From NCBI GenBank assembly GCA_026982415.1, contig JALSHE010000106.1, positions 62,001-126,000 on the forward strand: 64,000 nt of DNA, written 5' to 3'. The notes beneath the pieces are model-generated. The model had not been told where the DNA came from. It worked only from the letters and a program-made list of their open reading frames with translations, and searched no databases. Positions 17,848-26,759 of this stretch are shown here, in pieces; position 1 is the stretch's first letter, and each line of letters begins with the position of its first letter. The DNA is from Robiginitomaculum sp. (GTDB lineage Bacteria > Pseudomonadota > Alphaproteobacteria > Caulobacterales > Maricaulaceae). Made by a program: the position numbers and the translations under genes.

Positions 17848-17881
17848 TAGGGCACGTCCACAGGTAGGGCACGTCAACAGG
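17848..17881 (+). repeat. Tandem 17-bp repeat upstream of etfBA
   Basis: TAGGGCACGTCCACAGG is followed directly by TAGGGCACGTCAACAGG, two adjacent 17-bp copies with one mismatch. They lie about 40 bases upstream of the candidate etfBA promoter, a spacing that would suit an activator. No matching regulator is identifiable. Confidence 0.7.
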
Positions 17882-17922
17882 CTCTAGATATCCCAATAAA
17901 TATTAGGTACCTCATTCTAACA

Positions 17923-17950
17923 TTGCTTGCGCCGGGCTTCATTTTATAGC
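17923..17950 (+). promoter_or_regulatory. Candidate promoter of etfBA
   Basis: TTGCTT (17923-17928) and TATAGC (17945-17950) are separated by 16 bases, a fair match to a sigma-70 promoter. They are placed 52 bases before the etfB start. Confidence 0.35.
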
Positions 17951-18001
17951 ATACGCAACAAATTGAATAACTATTGTTACTTATGTCTTGGGAGAACCTC
18001 T

Positions 18002-18748
18002 ATGAAAGTCCTTGTACCTGTTAAGCGCGTGCTTGATTTTAATGTCAAAGTGCGGGTCAAACCCGACGAAAGCGGCGTCGATTTAGCCAATGTTAAAATG
18101 TCCATGAACCCGTTCGACGAAATTTCTGTCGAGCAAGCCGTGCGTATGCAAGAAGCCGGCACGGCCACGGAAACCATTGCGGTGTCTATCGGCCCGGATA
18201 AAGCCGCCGAGACCATCCGCACATCCCTCGCTATGGGTATTGATCGGGGTATCCATGTCAAAACCGACGCCGAGGTCGAACCTCTGGCGGTGGCAAAAAT
18301 CCTGAAAGCCATCGTAGAAGAAGAAAAACCAGATTTGGTTGTTCTCGGCAAGCAGGCTATTGATGATGACAGCAACCAAACCGGACAAATGCTGGCAGCG
18401 CTAATGGGTTGGCCGCAAGCCACCTTTGCCAATTCAATTGAAAAAGACGGGGACAGCTTGACGGTTGGACGCGAAGTTGACGGCGGTATCCAAACCATCA
18501 AAGTAACCCTGCCTGCAGTCATCACCACGGATCTGCGCCTGAACGAGCCGCGTTATGCGAGCCTGCCCAATATTATGAAAGCCAAGCGTAAGCCGATTGA
18601 TGCGAAAACCTCGGACGATTACGGTGTCGATCTTACACCGCGCTTAACTACGGTAAAAGTCGCCGAGCCTGCGGGCCGCACTGCTGGTGTGAAAGTTGCA
18701 GACGCCGCCGAGCTTGTTGCCAAACTTAAAGAAGAAGGAGTGATCTAA
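18002..18748 (+). CDS. etfB: Electron transfer flavoprotein subunit beta
   Basis: EtfB and EtfA form the AMP/FAD heterodimer that accepts electrons from acyl-CoA dehydrogenases and passes them to ETF-ubiquinone oxidoreductase. The 248 residues begin [19 protein letters not shown] and contain the family blocks [35 protein letters not shown] and [16 protein letters not shown]. Start ATG 18002 follows GGGAG. The stop overlaps the etfA start by one base. It serves the beta-oxidation and phenylacetate enzymes elsewhere in the window. Confidence 0.95.
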   Translation: MKVLVPVKRVLDFNVKVRVKPDESGVDLANVKMSMNPFDEISVEQAVRMQEAGTATETIAVSIGPDKAAETIRTSLAMGIDRGIHVKTDAEVEPLAVAKILKAIVEEEKPDLVVLGKQAIDDDSNQTGQMLAALMGWPQATFANSIEKDGDSLTVGREVDGGIQTIKVTLPAVITTDLRLNEPRYASLPNIMKAKRKPIDAKTSDDYGVDLTPRLTTVKVAEPAGRTAGVKVADAAELVAKLKEEGVI

Positions 18749-19701
18749 TGGCCATTCTTGTTATTGCAGAACACGACAATGAAAACCTAAAAGACGCTAC
18801 CCACAAGACGGTTACTGCCGCGCTTGCTATTGCCAAAGATAAGGGATGCGATGTGGACATCCTCGTAGCAGGTAAAGGTGTTAAAGATGTATCCGCCGCC
18901 GCCGCCAAAATTGCTGGTGTGCGCAAAGTCCTCGCTTGTGACCATGCCTCCCTAAAACGCCAATTGGCCGAAGCCATGCAAGAGGTCATCGTGCCGCTCA
19001 TGGACGGCTATGATGCCGTGCTGGCACCCGACACCACGACTGGTAAAAACTTCATGCCCCGCATTGCCGCCATGCTCGACGTTATGCAAATTAGTTCGAT
19101 TAGCGGCGTAGAGAGTGCAGACACATTCGTTCGCCCAATCTATGCAGGCAATGCACTGGCAACGGTTAAATCGTCCGACACAAAAAAGGTAATCACTGTG
19201 CGCCCCACTGCTTTTGCTCCTGCGGCTGAAGGTGGTTCCGCACCTGTGGAAACCATTGCAGACCCGGCTTCGCCAAGTACATCGGAATTTGTTTCAGAAG
19301 AATTGTCCAAATCAGATCGTCCTGAATTAACCGCCGCCAAGATCGTTATTTCTGGCGGTCGCGGCATGGGCAGCGGCGAAAATTTCGCTATCATCGAAAA
19401 GGTCGCCGATCAGCTCGGTGCCGCCGTTGGTGCATCGCGCGCCGCCGTTGATGCGGGCTATGTGCCCAATGACTACCAGGTCGGCCAAACCGGAAAAGTG
19501 GTGGCGCCAGAGCTGTATATCGCCGTCGGTATCTCTGGTGCTATCCAGCATCTCGCCGGTATGAAAGACAGCAAGGTCATCGTCGCCATCAACAAAGACG
19601 AAGACGCACCGATCTTCCAGATAGCAGATTATGGCTGGGTAGCCGATTTGTTCAATGCCGTACCGGAGTTGGAAGCTGAGCTGACTAAAGCCGGGTATTA
19701 A
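18748..19701 (+). CDS. etfA: Electron transfer flavoprotein subunit alpha
   Basis: This 317-residue protein has an N-terminal adenine-nucleotide-like domain (about 1-190) and the FAD-binding C-terminal domain. FAD motifs visible are [51 protein letters not shown] and [16 protein letters not shown]. It is translated with etfB (TAATG overlap). The usual alphaproteobacterial neighbour hbdA is not next to it here; a palindromic repeat follows instead. Confidence 0.95.
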   Translation: MAILVIAEHDNENLKDATHKTVTAALAIAKDKGCDVDILVAGKGVKDVSAAAAKIAGVRKVLACDHASLKRQLAEAMQEVIVPLMDGYDAVLAPDTTTGKNFMPRIAAMLDVMQISSISGVESADTFVRPIYAGNALATVKSSDTKKVITVRPTAFAPAAEGGSAPVETIADPASPSTSEFVSEELSKSDRPELTAAKIVISGGRGMGSGENFAIIEKVADQLGAAVGASRAAVDAGYVPNDYQVGQTGKVVAPELYIAVGISGAIQHLAGMKDSKVIVAINKDEDAPIFQIADYGWVADLFNAVPELEAELTKAGY

Positions 19702-19714
19702 ACCCAAAGGGGTA

Positions 19715-19800
19715 TGTAGGGTGGATTAGCGTTTCTTGCGCGTAATCCACCTTGAGGTGCGTGCCAATGGTGGATTACGCTAACGCTAATCCACCCTACA
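19715..19800. repeat. REP-like palindromic element
   Basis: The outer arms TGTAGGGTGGATTAGCGT (19715-19732) and ACGCTAATCCACCCTACA (19783-19800) are perfect reverse complements. Inner arms GTAATCCACC (19742-19751) and GGTGGATTAC (19769-19778) also pair. Each half folds on its own into a GGTGGATTA...TAATCCACC hairpin. This layout, two hairpins in opposite orientation between convergent genes, is typical of dispersed extragenic palindromes. It may also serve as a terminator for etfA and the facing gene. No transposase is present. Confidence 0.8.
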
Positions 19801-19810
19801 ACACCCGCCC

Positions 19811-20455
19811 TCAATATCCACTCGGGGAAAAATGCATGAAGTCTTTTTGGCGGCCTTTTATTTCGCCGCCCCATTTATAGCCGATGTTTTTAAGGGCGCG
19901 GACTGTGGGTTTGTTTTTATGTAGGCCGCCCGGCTTATTTGGTTGCCAATGTCCGCCTTTGCGCAAACGGCAACCCGCGCTAAACTGGATGCAATTGCCG
20001 TATAGCCCGTTTATGTCTGCGTTAATATCCAGAGCAATACCGAAGGAATGGTTTGAATATTCTGTACGATTACCTTGATCATCGAGCGTGCCGCGCGTCA
20101 GGCCAACCCTGTAGCCAATGACGCTGTTGATGGTTTCACCGCGCGCCAATAGAGAATTAAGTGCTTTTCTCGTGGGTTCAGCCAGAGCGGCGCACATCTG
20201 AAATACGACGCCATTTCGCAGTGTGATTTTTGTCTGGTCTTCACGGCAAACCGAACACCCCGTATGGGTATCCCGTTCTTGGGGCGTTAATGCGCTGTAG
20301 GGTTTTTCTACAAAACGACGATCGACAGCGGTCTTGCTGTGGACATTCCAAGCATAGGTATAAAATGTACAGTCCTTGTCCTGAGCGAAAGCATTTGCGC
20401 CCGTAATAAATGCCCATAAGCTCAGACCGACAAAGCCTGACGACCTAAAACCCAA
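19811..20455 (-). CDS. M15-family (VanY-like) peptidase, secreted
   Basis: This 214-residue protein has a signal-like N-terminus (GFVGLSLWAFITGANAFAQ). The zinc motif of M15 D,D-carboxypeptidase or endopeptidase enzymes shows as SNHSFGIALDIN (H and D ligands) and FMHFSPSGY near the end (third ligand). Extra cysteines (CTFY, CSVC, CIQF, CRLR) suggest disulfides in the periplasm. It probably trims peptidoglycan peptides. The first codon appears to be TTG at 20455, one base after the stop of the upstream gene, which fits translational coupling. No better ATG or GTG exists before the signal core. Confidence 0.75.
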   Translation of the reverse strand: MGFRSSGFVGLSLWAFITGANAFAQDKDCTFYTYAWNVHSKTAVDRRFVEKPYSALTPQERDTHTGCSVCREDQTKITLRNGVVFQMCAALAEPTRKALNSLLARGETINSVIGYRVGLTRGTLDDQGNRTEYSNHSFGIALDINADINGLYGNCIQFSAGCRLRKGGHWQPNKPGGLHKNKPTVRALKNIGYKWGGEIKGRQKDFMHFSPSGY

Positions 20456-20456
20456 T

Positions 20457-21089
20457 TTATTTTTTCGGCGTTGTTTTGCGGGTCGCAGGTTTCTTAGCGG
20501 CAGGTTTTTTCGCCGCTGGCTTTTTCTTTGCTGCCGTTCTCTTTGTAGCTGTTTTCTTTGGTGCGGTTTTCTTTGTAGCTGTTTTTTTGGCCGCTGGTTT
20601 TGGCTTAGCTTTGCCCCTAGTTTTTGGTTTAGGAGGTGTCACGTCATCGTAATCCGGATAATCGTCACCGTCGTCTTTGGCTCGTTCGGCTATCTTTGTT
20701 TTTGTTTTCTCAATAGCCGATTTGGTGGCTTCGCTGGCAGATTTTGCGGCCTTAGTAGCGGCCTCGCGGGTGGTCTCGAATACATCGATATCAGCAGTAT
20801 CGGACTTGCCACCGTCCGGCGATAAATTATCATTGATGCTAAATATGGCGATCATCAATTCGCTGATCAAACGCAACAATATGAACATGAACAGGATTTG
20901 GAAAAAAGCTGCAAAGAATAAAACAAATCCGCTACCTGCTGCGCCGTTCAATAAATTACTAAAGGCCGCCCAAAGCGCACCTAAAAACTTAAAGCCAATA
21001 ACAACAAGGCCAAGGAAGAAAAACGCGGCAACCAGCCTGTCTTTCATCAACTTTTGGAAAGAAAAAAACTGTTTAAATAAATCGAGCAT
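20457..21089 (-). CDS. DUF4282-like membrane protein with histone-like Lys/Ala tail
   Basis: This encodes 210 residues. Two membrane spans (about 17-43 and 54-84) are followed by LRLISELMIAIFSINDNLSPD, which resembles the end of DUF4282 domains. A helical linker (about 105-140) with ATKAAKSASEATKSAIEKTK comes next. The last 60 residues consist almost only of K, A, P, T and R in repeats like AAKKPAAKKPA, as in histone H1-like tails. The tail would be cytoplasmic and could bind DNA or acidic polymers. GGAG precedes ATG 21089. The M15 peptidase gene follows one base after its stop. Confidence 0.65.
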   Translation of the reverse strand: MLDLFKQFFSFQKLMKDRLVAAFFFLGLVVIGFKFLGALWAAFSNLLNGAAGSGFVLFFAAFFQILFMFILLRLISELMIAIFSINDNLSPDGGKSDTADIDVFETTREAATKAAKSASEATKSAIEKTKTKIAERAKDDGDDYPDYDDVTPPKPKTRGKAKPKPAAKKTATKKTAPKKTATKRTAAKKKPAAKKPAAKKPATRKTTPKK

Positions 21090-21172
21090 GGTGGTCTCCT
21101 GTTGTATAGGTTAAACCCAACATAAGCACGCAGGGCAAAAGCGCAAGATGCTTTGAAATATAGATTTAATAC

Positions 21173-22615
21173 CTACTGAACATCCGATTTTGTTTCGGAC
21201 ATTGCTGTGGACGCAATATCCACCATTTGCTCTGGTTCGGGCGTAAGCGCCAACTCTGCCCCAGCTTTCTCGGCAATGATTTCTGCCATGCGTTTTTTAA
21301 AGGCTGGGCGGTCGGCTTTTAAGAGCGGCTTGCCCGATAAAGTGGACAAAGTCATCGGGTTAATTTTACGGCCATTTTTATGCACTTCATAATGCAGATG
21401 CGGCCCGGTTGAGCGCCCGGTTGTGCCTACATAACCAATGGTTTGGCCTTGCACGACCCGGCGGCCTTTCTTGATGCCGCGCGCAAAACTTTTCATGTGG
21501 GCATAGGCAGTGACATAGCCGTCTGAATGGCGAATGCTAACATAATTACCGAATGTGCTAAATCTGTTGGCACGGGTAATCGTGCCCGTACCCGCCGCCA
21601 TAATCGGCGTGCCGCGCGGCGCGGCAAAATCAACGCCGGTATGGTTTTTGCGGTAGCCCAATATAGGGTGTTTGCGCCGCCCAAAGCGTGAGGATAGCCG
21701 GGCGCCATTGACCGGGGTACGCATGAGCATGCGTTTCGCGCCCTTACCATTTTCGTCGTAATAGCCCTCGCGGCCTTTGGCGTTTTCAAACAGGTAAAAC
21801 TCCGATTGTTTTCCGCGCGGCGAGAAGCTGGTATAGACTAAATCGCCCGCCTTGATAGTCTTGCCTTGATGGTCACGGAACACTTCGAACATCATTTCAA
21901 ATTTGTCGCCAGGCTGAATATCGCGCTGGAAGTCAACCGAGTGGGCATAAATGTGGGAGAACTGAACAATGACCTTATCCGGTGCGCCCAAAGCTTGCGC
22001 ATCCAGATACAGGCTGTTTTTTATAGCCGCATCTACCCGTACCAAGGTTTTGGTGAACTCGGCGGCGATTTTCTTGCTGGAAAAACCGCCGTCCAAAGCA
22101 CGATTGACGAATATGGTATTCGCCGAATTGGGTTTGAGAGAGATACCGCTAAAATTTGTGCCATCGCCGGTAAAATATAAATTTATTCTTTGACCAGCGC
22201 GCAAATCGCGCGGATTATGCACCTTAGAAAAAGCCTGAGTGACCCCATAGGCGGTATTGGGGTCGACGCCGTTTTTTTGCAGCAAAGGCCCCAGAGATTG
22301 TCCGGGTTTAAGGATGAGGCTTTTGGTTGTGCCGCCTATCAATTCTTGCTCGCTTAAGGATCTGAAATCATACAGATCGGCTGACGATAAAGTCGGTATT
22401 GCAGGGATGGTCTCTACTGCTGCGACTTGTTGCGCGGCTTGGTCATTGCTGGCAAATGAACTCAGTGCCAAGGCACCCCCTATAACCACGCCCGCGCCTA
22501 TCAGCATGGCTTTGGCGCTTTTGGCTGCCTTGCCACGTGTATCTTCAATCAATATTTTCGCGTCATTGCGCAAAGCCAATTGAAGCCACTTTAATTTGTC
22601 TCTTACAAAACTCAT
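21173..22615 (-). CDS. M23-family metallopeptidase (LytM type) with LysM/OapA-like domain
   Basis: This 480-residue envelope protein has a basic cytoplasmic N-terminus and a membrane anchor at about 45-65 (SAKAMLIGAGVVIGGALALSSF). A LysM/OapA-like segment follows (LILKPGQSLGPLLQKNGVDP). The C-terminal zinc peptidase domain has NHTGVDFAAPRGTPIMAA (H and D ligands) and GRSTGPHLHYEVHKNGR (HxH), so the catalytic set is complete. These enzymes cut peptidoglycan cross-bridges during growth and division. I use ATG 22615 (MSFVRDKLKW); an upstream in-frame start adds 19 atypical residues. It is divergent from ydbH. Confidence 0.88.
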   Translation of the reverse strand: MSFVRDKLKWLQLALRNDAKILIEDTRGKAAKSAKAMLIGAGVVIGGALALSSFASNDQAAQQVAAVETIPAIPTLSSADLYDFRSLSEQELIGGTTKSLILKPGQSLGPLLQKNGVDPNTAYGVTQAFSKVHNPRDLRAGQRINLYFTGDGTNFSGISLKPNSANTIFVNRALDGGFSSKKIAAEFTKTLVRVDAAIKNSLYLDAQALGAPDKVIVQFSHIYAHSVDFQRDIQPGDKFEMMFEVFRDHQGKTIKAGDLVYTSFSPRGKQSEFYLFENAKGREGYYDENGKGAKRMLMRTPVNGARLSSRFGRRKHPILGYRKNHTGVDFAAPRGTPIMAAGTGTITRANRFSTFGNYVSIRHSDGYVTAYAHMKSFARGIKKGRRVVQGQTIGYVGTTGRSTGPHLHYEVHKNGRKINPMTLSTLSGKPLLKADRPAFKKRMAEIIAEKAGAELALTPEPEQMVDIASTAMSETKSDVQ

Positions 22616-22778
22616 GTGTTTGTTTCCAAAACCCTTAAATTTTCCAAACCCTTTGAGGCACAATTGGCCCAATTTATATCGCCCGTGCTGGTATTGCCAT
22701 AATTATGGCTTATGATTGGTTAACAACCGTAAGAAAGGCTACAGAAGTTTTGCAAAACATGTGTATAGAGAAAAAGAT

Positions 22779-25700
22779 ATGAGTGCGCAAATAGAGAAAT
22801 CAGACACAGCCAAAATGTCATATTCTGGAAAGGTGTCCAAAGCCGCAGCAAAAAAGGGCGCAAAAAACCAGAAATCCATGGGACGGAAGGCGGTGTACAC
22901 CCTATTTTGGTTGATATTGGTATTTGCGGTTTTAGCGGGCATTGCCCTTGCCTATATCTGGCACAACCGCACGAGTTTGGTTGAAAGCCAAATCCGCAAA
23001 CTTATGGCCAAGCAAGGCTATGACGTGACGCTGGACATCACAAAGTTTTCCAAAAGCCAAGCAGTAGCAACCAATATAATCGTGGGCAAAGGGGGAGATG
23101 TATTTTTCAAAACCGAGCGCGCAATTGTTGATTATGATTTCAGCAAACGCACAGCAAAACGTATCGAGTTGGTGCGTCCTTATATAAAGGCCGAATTTGA
23201 TAGCAAGGGCAATATCACATCAGGCTGGATGCGGCCCAAATCCGACAGTTCGCAAAAACTGCTCCTGCCGCCGGACGGGCTGGTTATTACAGACGGCATT
23301 ATTGATTGGCAAATGATGCTGAGCGAAACCAGCCAAATGGGTGCTGGGCAAGCATATTTAGACGCAGATATTATCACCGCCACGCATTGGAGTACTAATA
23401 TTTCATCTCAGAAAACGTCTTTCAATTTTTCTCTGTTAAAGGCCGAAATTAAACATGATGTTTTCATCGAGACCAAAGACGGGAAATTATTTGATATATT
23501 TGGGTCAATGGATGCCGAGAATTTAATTGCCTATTTAACGAGGGGACAAGCTTCCCAATTCGACAAATTAAATACGCAATTCAAATTCAATTTTACCCCC
23601 ACAGACGGCCAGAACATACCCGTCTTTTCTGGCTGGATGAATGCCAATTTGGGCGGCTTGGCCACAGGCGATTATGAAATAGGCAAGGCTGATATAAAGC
23701 TAAGCGAAATATCCTCAAATCAAAAGGGTGAGATTTTTGCAAATTGGCAAATGGACGCGGCGCATGTGCAAATTAGCGATACGCAAAACCGCGACGCCTT
23801 GGCCGATAGACTAACCAGCTATAGTGCGATGACTAACACACCTATCGCCCAATATTTCACTCAAGGGCTATACGATAAAGCAGTGCGATTATTAGGCGGG
23901 TTTGATATAGATGGGCGCGGGTCATATGCATCAATAGACGGCGGCTATACCCTTAAACTGGATGCGCCCTTGAGCCTGAAAGCGCCTGGCCAAAAAATAG
24001 TGTTCACACAAAAAGATGACGAATTTCTCGACTATAATATGGGTAAAAAACAACTCGCCTTTGGCGCAGATATTCAATGGACTGGCCAGCAAGCCCTCAA
24101 CCTAACCGACTTCAATCTGTTGGCGAAAAGCGCTAACGGTGTAAAAATTGACGGTCTGCACACGATGAAAACGCGGATCCGAAGCCAGCAGACTTGGCGC
24201 TTGCAAAGGGATGGTGAAAATATTCGCCTTGCTCCATTTGACATAGATTTTACCTATGCCGCCCAAGGCCGCAATACCCGTGTGGGCATTGACGGCGGCG
24301 TTGATTATGACGGCCCCGTGCCGGGTGGTTCTGTTGTTGGCCTTATGGCAGACGGCAAAATGGATTTACGCCTGCCCGGCGCTGACTTCACCCTTGGCTA
24401 CACCCCGACAAAGCCGCTCTCTATTACCGCATTTACAGGTCCGTCCGGCTGGACGACCAAGGCACTTACATTCACTATGGAACCTCAAGCGGATATATTG
24501 CGTAAAACATCACATGCAAGCGTCATGCGTACTACTCTCAAAAATGTCAGCACCCAAATCATTGGCCCAGAAGACGAGCGGCATTTAGATGCGCGGTTTG
24601 AAAAATTGGATGTGCGCACTGATTTTACCACATCGCCCCAGCACTGGAGAATTGGTGTTAAGGGCGCGGATATTAGATCCGAAGATTTCCCGGCGCCCGG
24701 CACCCATATTACCGCCCCGGATGCTAAGCTCAATGTGTTTCAGACGCAAAGCGGGGCTATGACCTTCGACCTTGCCAGCCCGTACACATATGTAGCCACA
24801 GACAATGCCGTGATTGAAAATTTGAACATTAGCCTAAGCGGTAGCCCTGATGATATTGCCCTCAAATACAAAGCCGGCAGTGTCACCATGGTCGGCGGGG
24901 CGGTTCCCGTCTTGCCTATGCACGGCACGGCACGGCTTAAATCAGGCGAGCTTACCGGGCGCGCCGTGACCAATTTGCCGCGCACTACGGATACACCCAT
25001 CGACATTCATTACAGGTCTAAGGACGGGCAAGGTAGCGCTAAAATCTTAATTCCGAAAATTATTTTCGATCCGCGCGGATTACAACCACAACACTTAGTC
25101 CCGGTTTTGCGCGGTAAATTGGCCGAAGTGTCGGGCGAAGCTTCTGCCGAATTTGATTTTATATTTGGCGGCGGCAACCCTGTTCAGTCCAGCGGCTGGG
25201 CCGATTTAAAAAACCTAGGCGTGGGCACATTGGTCGGGCCGCTCAGCGGGGTTAATTCTAAACTGGTTTTTACATCTATTTTCCCCCTTAGAACCAAAGG
25301 CATCCAAACAGCGACCTTATCTGGTTTTGACCCAGGGTTTCCCCTCAAAGACGGCACCATAAAATTCGAAATTGTCCCGGGCGGCATCAAAGTTTTTGAA
25401 GCCATCTGGCCCATTGAAAACGTGGTTGGAGCGCCGGGTGAAATCTATTTAAGTCCTGCGGATTGGCGGTTCGGAGATGTGGAAAACCGGGTCGTGGTCA
25501 ATGTGGAAAATGTCGGTCTTGGCACTATGTTGGCGAGTGTAGGCAAGGACAAATTATCGGCCACCGGGCAAGTGTTCGGCACATTACCTGCGCGAATAAA
25601 GGGTGTTGATGTGCTGATTGAAAATGGTGTGTTGGCCGTAGAAGACGGCGGTGTTATCCGTTATAAAAGTGCAGCTACGGACGTAGCGGCGGCGCGCAAT

Positions 25701-25970
25701 CAAAGCACGGAATATGCTTTTAAGGCGCTGGAAAACTTTCATTACCGGAAATTGGAAGCCCGTATTGACGGCCCTTTAGACGGATCTATGGCAATGAAAA
25801 TTGTGTTCGACGGTCAAAATCCGGACGTGCTCGGTGGACAACCATTTCAATTTAACACGGAGGCTAAAGGCGAACTGGCCAATATTGCCCGCAATATGGC
25901 CGGAGCCTTTAGCAATGAAGAAAATTTGGCGCGCATACTGGAAATCAGGAACGGAGAAACCGCAGAATGA
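22779..25970 (+). CDS. ydbH: YdbH-family AsmA-like intermembrane lipid transport protein
   Basis: This encodes 1063 residues: a short basic cytoplasmic N-terminus, one membrane span (about 45-70, VYTLFWLILVFAVLAGIALAYIW), then a long beta-rich periplasmic part typical of AsmA/TamB relatives. The C-terminal portion (about 760-1050) has YdbH family features, including the KSGELTGRAV-type segment, IKFEIVPGGIKVFEAIWPIENV and ALENFHYRKLEARIDGPLDG. YdbH forms a hydrophobic groove carrying phospholipids toward the outer membrane together with YnbE and YdbL, whose genes follow. The start is set at ATG 22779; an in-frame TTG at 22716 is less likely. Confidence 0.85.
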   Translation: MSAQIEKSDTAKMSYSGKVSKAAAKKGAKNQKSMGRKAVYTLFWLILVFAVLAGIALAYIWHNRTSLVESQIRKLMAKQGYDVTLDITKFSKSQAVATNIIVGKGGDVFFKTERAIVDYDFSKRTAKRIELVRPYIKAEFDSKGNITSGWMRPKSDSSQKLLLPPDGLVITDGIIDWQMMLSETSQMGAGQAYLDADIITATHWSTNISSQKTSFNFSLLKAEIKHDVFIETKDGKLFDIFGSMDAENLIAYLTRGQASQFDKLNTQFKFNFTPTDGQNIPVFSGWMNANLGGLATGDYEIGKADIKLSEISSNQKGEIFANWQMDAAHVQISDTQNRDALADRLTSYSAMTNTPIAQYFTQGLYDKAVRLLGGFDIDGRGSYASIDGGYTLKLDAPLSLKAPGQKIVFTQKDDEFLDYNMGKKQLAFGADIQWTGQQALNLTDFNLLAKSANGVKIDGLHTMKTRIRSQQTWRLQRDGENIRLAPFDIDFTYAAQGRNTRVGIDGGVDYDGPVPGGSVVGLMADGKMDLRLPGADFTLGYTPTKPLSITAFTGPSGWTTKALTFTMEPQADILRKTSHASVMRTTLKNVSTQIIGPEDERHLDARFEKLDVRTDFTTSPQHWRIGVKGADIRSEDFPAPGTHITAPDAKLNVFQTQSGAMTFDLASPYTYVATDNAVIENLNISLSGSPDDIALKYKAGSVTMVGGAVPVLPMHGTARLKSGELTGRAVTNLPRTTDTPIDIHYRSKDGQGSAKILIPKIIFDPRGLQPQHLVPVLRGKLAEVSGEASAEFDFIFGGGNPVQSSGWADLKNLGVGTLVGPLSGVNSKLVFTSIFPLRTKGIQTATLSGFDPGFPLKDGTIKFEIVPGGIKVFEAIWPIENVVGAPGEIYLSPADWRFGDVENRVVVNVENVGLGTMLASVGKDKLSATGQVFGTLPARIKGVDVLIENGVLAVEDGGVIRYKSAATDVAAARNQSTEYAFKALENFHYRKLEARIDGPLDGSMAMKIVFDGQNPDVLGGQPFQFNTEAKGELANIARNMAGAFSNEENLARILEIRNGETAE

Positions 25971-26053
25971 TTGCCGCATGACAAGCGATAGATGTGTATT
26001 GCTTAAATGGTTTGTTAATGGCAAGTTCAGCTTGCTCAATATAAGGTGTGCTT

Positions 26054-26266
26054 ATGAAAACAGTTTGGAAAATATCTTTGACCAAGGCTCTCGTCGGTTT
26101 AGTGGCGATATCCATATTGTCAGGGTGTATAACACACAAGGTCGATTTTGAGCCATCGGACAAGCCGATTGTCATCAATATCAACCTCAATATTCAGCAA
26201 GAAATCCGTGTCCGCCTTGATAAGGACATCGAAGACCTGTTGGCTGATAATCCGGATGTGTTCTAA
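26054..26266 (+). CDS. ynbE: YnbE-family lipoprotein
   Basis: This 70-residue lipoprotein has a signal peptide ending in the lipobox LSGC (about residue 24). A short beta-prone stretch, KPIVININLNIQQEIRVRLD, and DIEDLLADNPDVF follow, which are the YnbE hallmarks. In E. coli, YnbE molecules extend the C-terminal beta-sheet of YdbH to make an inner-to-outer-membrane bridge. The gene order ydbH-ynbE-ydbL is the same here. ATG 26054 is preferred over a GTG two codons earlier. Confidence 0.85.
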   Translation: MKTVWKISLTKALVGLVAISILSGCITHKVDFEPSDKPIVININLNIQQEIRVRLDKDIEDLLADNPDVF

Positions 26267-26277
26267 GGAGAACCAAT

Positions 26278-26667
26278 ATGAAAATGCCCATAAAACTAAT
26301 TAGCGCCGCCTTTGCAGCTTGCATCATGGTTGGCACAATTACTTTGATCCCCGCATGGACGCCAAATGCGTTAGCGCAAGTGGCCAGTGCTAAATCAATT
26401 GTAGACCAAGCCAAGACAGACGGGATTGTCGGCGAAAAGCTAAACGGCTATCTGGGTATTGTTCGCACAGACGCCAGTGCCGAAATACGCGCGGCTGTTA
26501 ACGAGATCAATATCAAGCGCAAATCCATCTATACGCGTCTAGCCCGCGAGCAAAAAGTCGGTATCGCAGATGTGGCTGGCCTCACAGGTGAAAAGCTTAT
26601 TGCTAAGGCAAAACCCGGTGAAATGGTCATGCTCGGTGATGGGCAATGGCATGTTTCAGGCGCATAG
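26278..26667 (+). CDS. ydbL: YdbL-family periplasmic protein (DUF1318)
   Basis: This 129-residue protein has a signal peptide (cut probably after NALAQ, about residue 34). The DUF1318 body contains SIVDQAKTDGIVGEKLNGYLGI and IRAAVNEINIKRKSIYTRLAREQ. YdbL modulates assembly of the YdbH-YnbE bridge. AAGGAG stands eight bases before ATG 26278, 11 bases after the ynbE stop. It ends the operon; chpT follows after a 92-base gap. Confidence 0.87.
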   Translation: MKMPIKLISAAFAACIMVGTITLIPAWTPNALAQVASAKSIVDQAKTDGIVGEKLNGYLGIVRTDASAEIRAAVNEINIKRKSIYTRLAREQKVGIADVAGLTGEKLIAKAKPGEMVMLGDGQWHVSGA

Positions 26668-26759
26668 AGCCAAGATCATAAATTCAGGTTTCCTCTTTCC
26701 ATAACCGTAATTGCTAGCCTAGAGTATTCAACAAACCGAATCGCTTTTAAAGGCTCACC

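Noticed and set aside
19715-19800. Possible CRISPR-like or IS-end repeat
   Set aside because: There is only one inverted pair, with no regular spacers, no cas genes, no transposase and no target duplication.
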